Shown here: positions 61,925 to 64,000 of the stretch, in pieces | How positions within the stretch are numbered: position 1 is the first letter of the stretch | Layout: each line of letters begins with the position of its first letter | Assembly (NCBI RefSeq): GCF_016862935.1 | Contig: NZ_BONX01000001.1 | Coordinates: 1 to 64,000, forward strand | Reading direction: 5' to 3' | DNA: 64,000 bases | Source: Plantactinospora mayteni | Lineage (GTDB): Bacteria; Actinomycetota; Actinomycetes; Mycobacteriales; Micromonosporaceae | The notes under the pieces: generated by a model | What the model saw: only the letters and a program-made list of their open reading frames with translations | The model's database searches: none | Told to the model about the DNA's origin: nothing | Made by a program: the position numbers and the translations under genes

Positions 61925-64000
61925 ATGGGCGTACGCGACCTGCTCCGGCGGTGGCGCGGACCAGCCGGATCCGCTCCACGACCGGACGACCCTACTCCGG
62001 ACCCGGGCGCCCCCGTCCCGGGCCCGGGCACCACAGATCAGGGCTGGCGGAGCGTGCCGCCGATGGCGGGTCTGCTCCCCGGTGTCGAGATGCCGATCAG
62101 CGACCCGCTCGGGTTCCGGCGCCAGCTGGCCACCTGGCAGGATCCCGCCCTCCGGCGCCCGCTGAACCACTTGGTCAGCCCGGAGGCGCCCAGCGGGCTG
62201 GCGCACGACCTGCTCCGTCCGGTGCCCCCGGCATCGGCGACACCGGCTGGGCCTCCAGGGTCCGCCCTGCCGGTGCAACGCCGGGCCGCCGCCGAATCCC
62301 CGGCCGATATCGGCGTAGCCGCCTCGGCGATCCCTCCGGCCCTCGGTGAACTGCCCGGCTCTGACACTGGCCCGATGGCCGAGCGCGGAGGTCGGGCGGC
62401 CAGCGCCGGAGGTCCATCTCCGACCGGCCCGGCCACGACGCCGACCGTCGCCGTGCCGCCTCGACCGGTCCCGCCCTCCCCCGCCCGCCGGGCTGGTACG
62501 CCACTGACGCTCGCCCGGGTCACCGCGCCGCCGCGTCGACTTCCCGCCCGGCTGCCCGACCGCGCCGACCTCTCCCGGACACCGGCCGACCGCGCCGGCC
62601 TCTCCCGGACACCGGCCGACCGCGCCGACCTCTCCCGGACACCGGCCGACCGCGCCGACCTCTCCTGGACACCGGTCTCCGCTGTCCAGGCCGCCCCGGC
62701 ACCAGCCACCCCGATCCCGGCCCCCGCCACCTCGGCTGTCCCTGTCGGCCGCGACCCGGCGCCGACCGGAGCGACCCGACCGGCGCCGGTGGCGCGGGCC
62801 CCCAGGGTTGGATCGACGCCCCCGCGGCTCGGTCTCGGCGAGCCCATCGTGTTGCCGGCCCCCGCTCCGGACGCTCCGGCGGCGGTACCGTCCAGGCCCC
62901 GGCCGTCCACGGACCAGCCGCTGCCCCGGTCCGGGGCGCCCGGCTCCGGTCCCGGGGCGCTCGCTGGCGGCGGCCCGCTGGCACCGGTGCAGCGGTCCGG
63001 CGCGGCCCGGCGTCGCGGGTCGTCGGCCGGCAGTGTTCCGGCGGCACCCGAACGCGGCGGCACCCGGCAGGGTTCCCCGCCCAGCGGCCCACCCGGGCAC
63101 GCGAGCGGCGGTCCGCACCTCCCGGACGCCACGGTCGACCACACCGCCGCCGGCCGACCGGCCGCCTCCGGCCGTCCCGAAGCCGGTCCGGTGGCGCGGG
63201 CACCTCGTGCTGTGCCATCGTCAGGGGCGGGGCCGGGGTCGACTGTGGCCGGAGCAGGCCCCGCCAGCCCAGACAGCGCACCGTCCTGGGACGCCCCGCC
63301 GGGCCCGAGCAGACCGCCGGCTCACCAGCAGGTCCGGCCGCCGGTCGGCCTCGGGACCCCGCTCCCCCCGGATGCCCAGCCACGGATCGTGGCCCGGCCC
63401 CGACCGGTCGCCGCCCCCAGCCCGGCCACGAGCCTCCGACCCCGCTCGCCCGCCGATCCGTCGCCGCACTCCGGCGTCACCCCCGACCGGTCCACTCCGT
63501 CGACGGTCTCCGCCCCGGCCGCAGCATCCCCGCAGCCGGATGGCCCCGCCCCGACCCGGACGGACGGTGTACCCCCGGCGGCCCGGCCCCGGGCGGGCGG
63601 CGCGGCCACGGCGGTCCCGGCCCAGGCAGCCGGCCCACGCCAGGGATCCCGCCCGGTGCCACGTCCCGCCGCGCCGCCCGCCCCGATGCCGGCCGGGCAA
63701 CCGCACCCTGCGGCGACGGTCGCCAGGTCGGAAACGCGGATGCCGGTCGTCCGACCGCACTCCCCTGCGTCGCCGTCGCTGGTCGCCGCCCCGACAGCGG
63801 GTGGTGGCGGCGGACGACGGCAGGGCCAGGCCCCGCTTCTCGGCGATCGGCCTCTGACGCCGGTGCTACAGCGGTCTGCCGGGGTCGCCGCGACGGCACG
63901 GCACCGCGCGGACTCCGGGTCGAGGGTGCCAACTGGTACCGGCAATCCGGCCAGGATGACGGTGCCGATCCGCTGGGTCCGGCCGCCCGGACACGGCTCG
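61925..64000 (+). CDS. Long Pro/Ala-rich eCIS protein with VQR motifs, cut by the window end
   Basis: An open frame of 692 codons with no stop before base 64000. The head is ordered-looking: GVRDLLRRWRG, PPMAGLLPGVEMPISDPLGFRRQLATW, and NHLVSPEAPSGLAHDLL. The rest is dominated by Pro, Ala, Arg, Ser and Gly. It contains PVQRRAAAE, APVQRSGAARR and PVLQRSAGVAA, like the VQR spacers of the DUF4157 core protein, and four tandem copies of a ten-residue unit (DRADLSRTPA). Such low-complexity proteins with VQR motifs in eCIS loci often end in a DUF4157 or other folded domain, so one may lie beyond the window. The ribosome site is weak (GGAGGG 15 bases away), so it may depend on translation of the short ORF before it. 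Confidence 0.7.
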   Translation, partial: MGVRDLLRRWRGPAGSAPRPDDPTPDPGAPVPGPGTTDQGWRSVPPMAGLLPGVEMPISDPLGFRRQLATWQDPALRRPLNHLVSPEAPSGLAHDLLRPVPPASATPAGPPGSALPVQRRAAAESPADIGVAASAIPPALGELPGSDTGPMAERGGRAASAGGPSPTGPATTPTVAVPPRPVPPSPARRAGTPLTLARVTAPPRRLPARLPDRADLSRTPADRAGLSRTPADRADLSRTPADRADLSWTPVSAVQAAPAPATPIPAPATSAVPVGRDPAPTGATRPAPVARAPRVGSTPPRLGLGEPIVLPAPAPDAPAAVPSRPRPSTDQPLPRSGAPGSGPGALAGGGPLAPVQRSGAARRRGSSAGSVPAAPERGGTRQGSPPSGPPGHASGGPHLPDATVDHTAAGRPAASGRPEAGPVARAPRAVPSSGAGPGSTVAGAGPASPDSAPSWDAPPGPSRPPAHQQVRPPVGLGTPLPPDAQPRIVARPRPVAAPSPATSLRPRSPADPSPHSGVTPDRSTPSTVSAPAAASPQPDGPAPTRTDGVPPAARPRAGGAATAVPAQAAGPRQGSRPVPRPAAPPAPMPAGQPHPAATVARSETRMPVVRPHSPASPSLVAAPTAGGGGGRRQGQAPLLGDRPLTPVLQRSAGVAATARHRADSGSRVPTGTGNPARMTVPIRWVRPPGHGS
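62558..62677 (+). repeat. Four tandem 30-base repeats inside the Pro/Ala-rich gene
   Basis: The units at 62558, 62588, 62618 and 62648 encode DRADLSRTPA, DRAGLSRTPA, DRADLSRTPA and DRADLSWTPV. Near identity at the DNA level indicates recent expansion; copy number probably varies between strains. Confidence 0.85.

Noticed and set aside
62038-63142. Long minus-strand frames opposite the Pro/Ala-rich gene
   Set aside because: Mirror images of low-complexity GC-rich sequence. The plus frame continues the operon and carries VQR motifs shared with the core protein.

Overview
The window is high-GC DNA with GTG starts, GGAGG-type ribosome sites and Tat or Sec leaders on most secreted enzymes. Together with the content (acyl-CoA carboxylase with an epsilon subunit, CBM2 and ricin-type CBM13 modules, GntR and LacI regulators, a contractile injection cluster) this points to a filamentous actinomycete, most plausibly a Micromonospora-like member of the Micromonosporaceae. 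The genus is inference.

Layout. (1) 1-2092: tail of an acyl-CoA carboxylase locus (epsilon subunit, then a biotin carboxylase/BCCP fusion). (2) 2292-7266, minus strand: acetylxylan esterase-CBM2, GH10 xylanase-CBM2 and a ricin-GH43 enzyme, for xylan. Facing it on the plus strand, 7990-13544: GH43-AbfB, GH127-ricin and GH27-ricin, for arabinan and galactosides. The 720-base gap between the two GH43 genes carries two near-identical operator-like palindromes. (3) 13839-23308: a secreted esterase, a PfkB sugar kinase, a PAP2 phosphatase, a sugar ABC importer (two permeases and a binding lipoprotein), a LacI repressor and an intracellular GH32/68-type hydrolase. Three copies of a GCTAAA-N4-TTTAGC operator tie the esterase, the transporter/repressor and the hydrolase into one probable regulon, possibly for fructose-containing oligosaccharides. 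(4) 23351-34492: a GH29 fucosidase, two FCD-type GntR regulators, a KduD-like SDR, a zinc alcohol dehydrogenase, an L-fuconate dehydratase and a ribose-type ABC importer, which together read as a non-phosphorylative L-fucose pathway. (5) 34730-44738, minus strand: a probable operon of CE1-CBM2, GH43-CBM6-CBM2, GH95-CBM2, GH27-CBM2 and CBM2-GH43, ending in a broken GH12 remnant. Two of these enzymes are paralogues of enzymes in region 2 with the binding module exchanged (ricin type for CBM2).

(6) 45669-64000: an extracellular-type contractile injection system (eCIS) of the actinobacterial kind: membrane-anchored NEW3-like protein, LuxR-type regulator, beta-propeller protein, DUF4255 protein, AAA+ ATPase, DUF4157 core protein with a long unexplained C-terminal domain, sheath, tube, Cys-His protein, DUF6760 protein, and the start of a long Pro/Ala-rich protein cut by the window end. 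Spike, baseplate and LysM genes are not in the window and probably lie beyond 64000. A minus-strand pair (a protein of unknown function and an HSL-type esterase) sits inside the cluster; the unknown protein shares an N-terminal ILALQ..AGNAAV motif with the DUF4157 protein and is the best candidate here for an undescribed eCIS cargo.

No rRNA, tRNA, CRISPR array or intact transposase was recognised. Several GC-rich hairpins look like terminators, and one imperfect-palindromic repeat of about 95 bases occurs twice, 26 kb apart.
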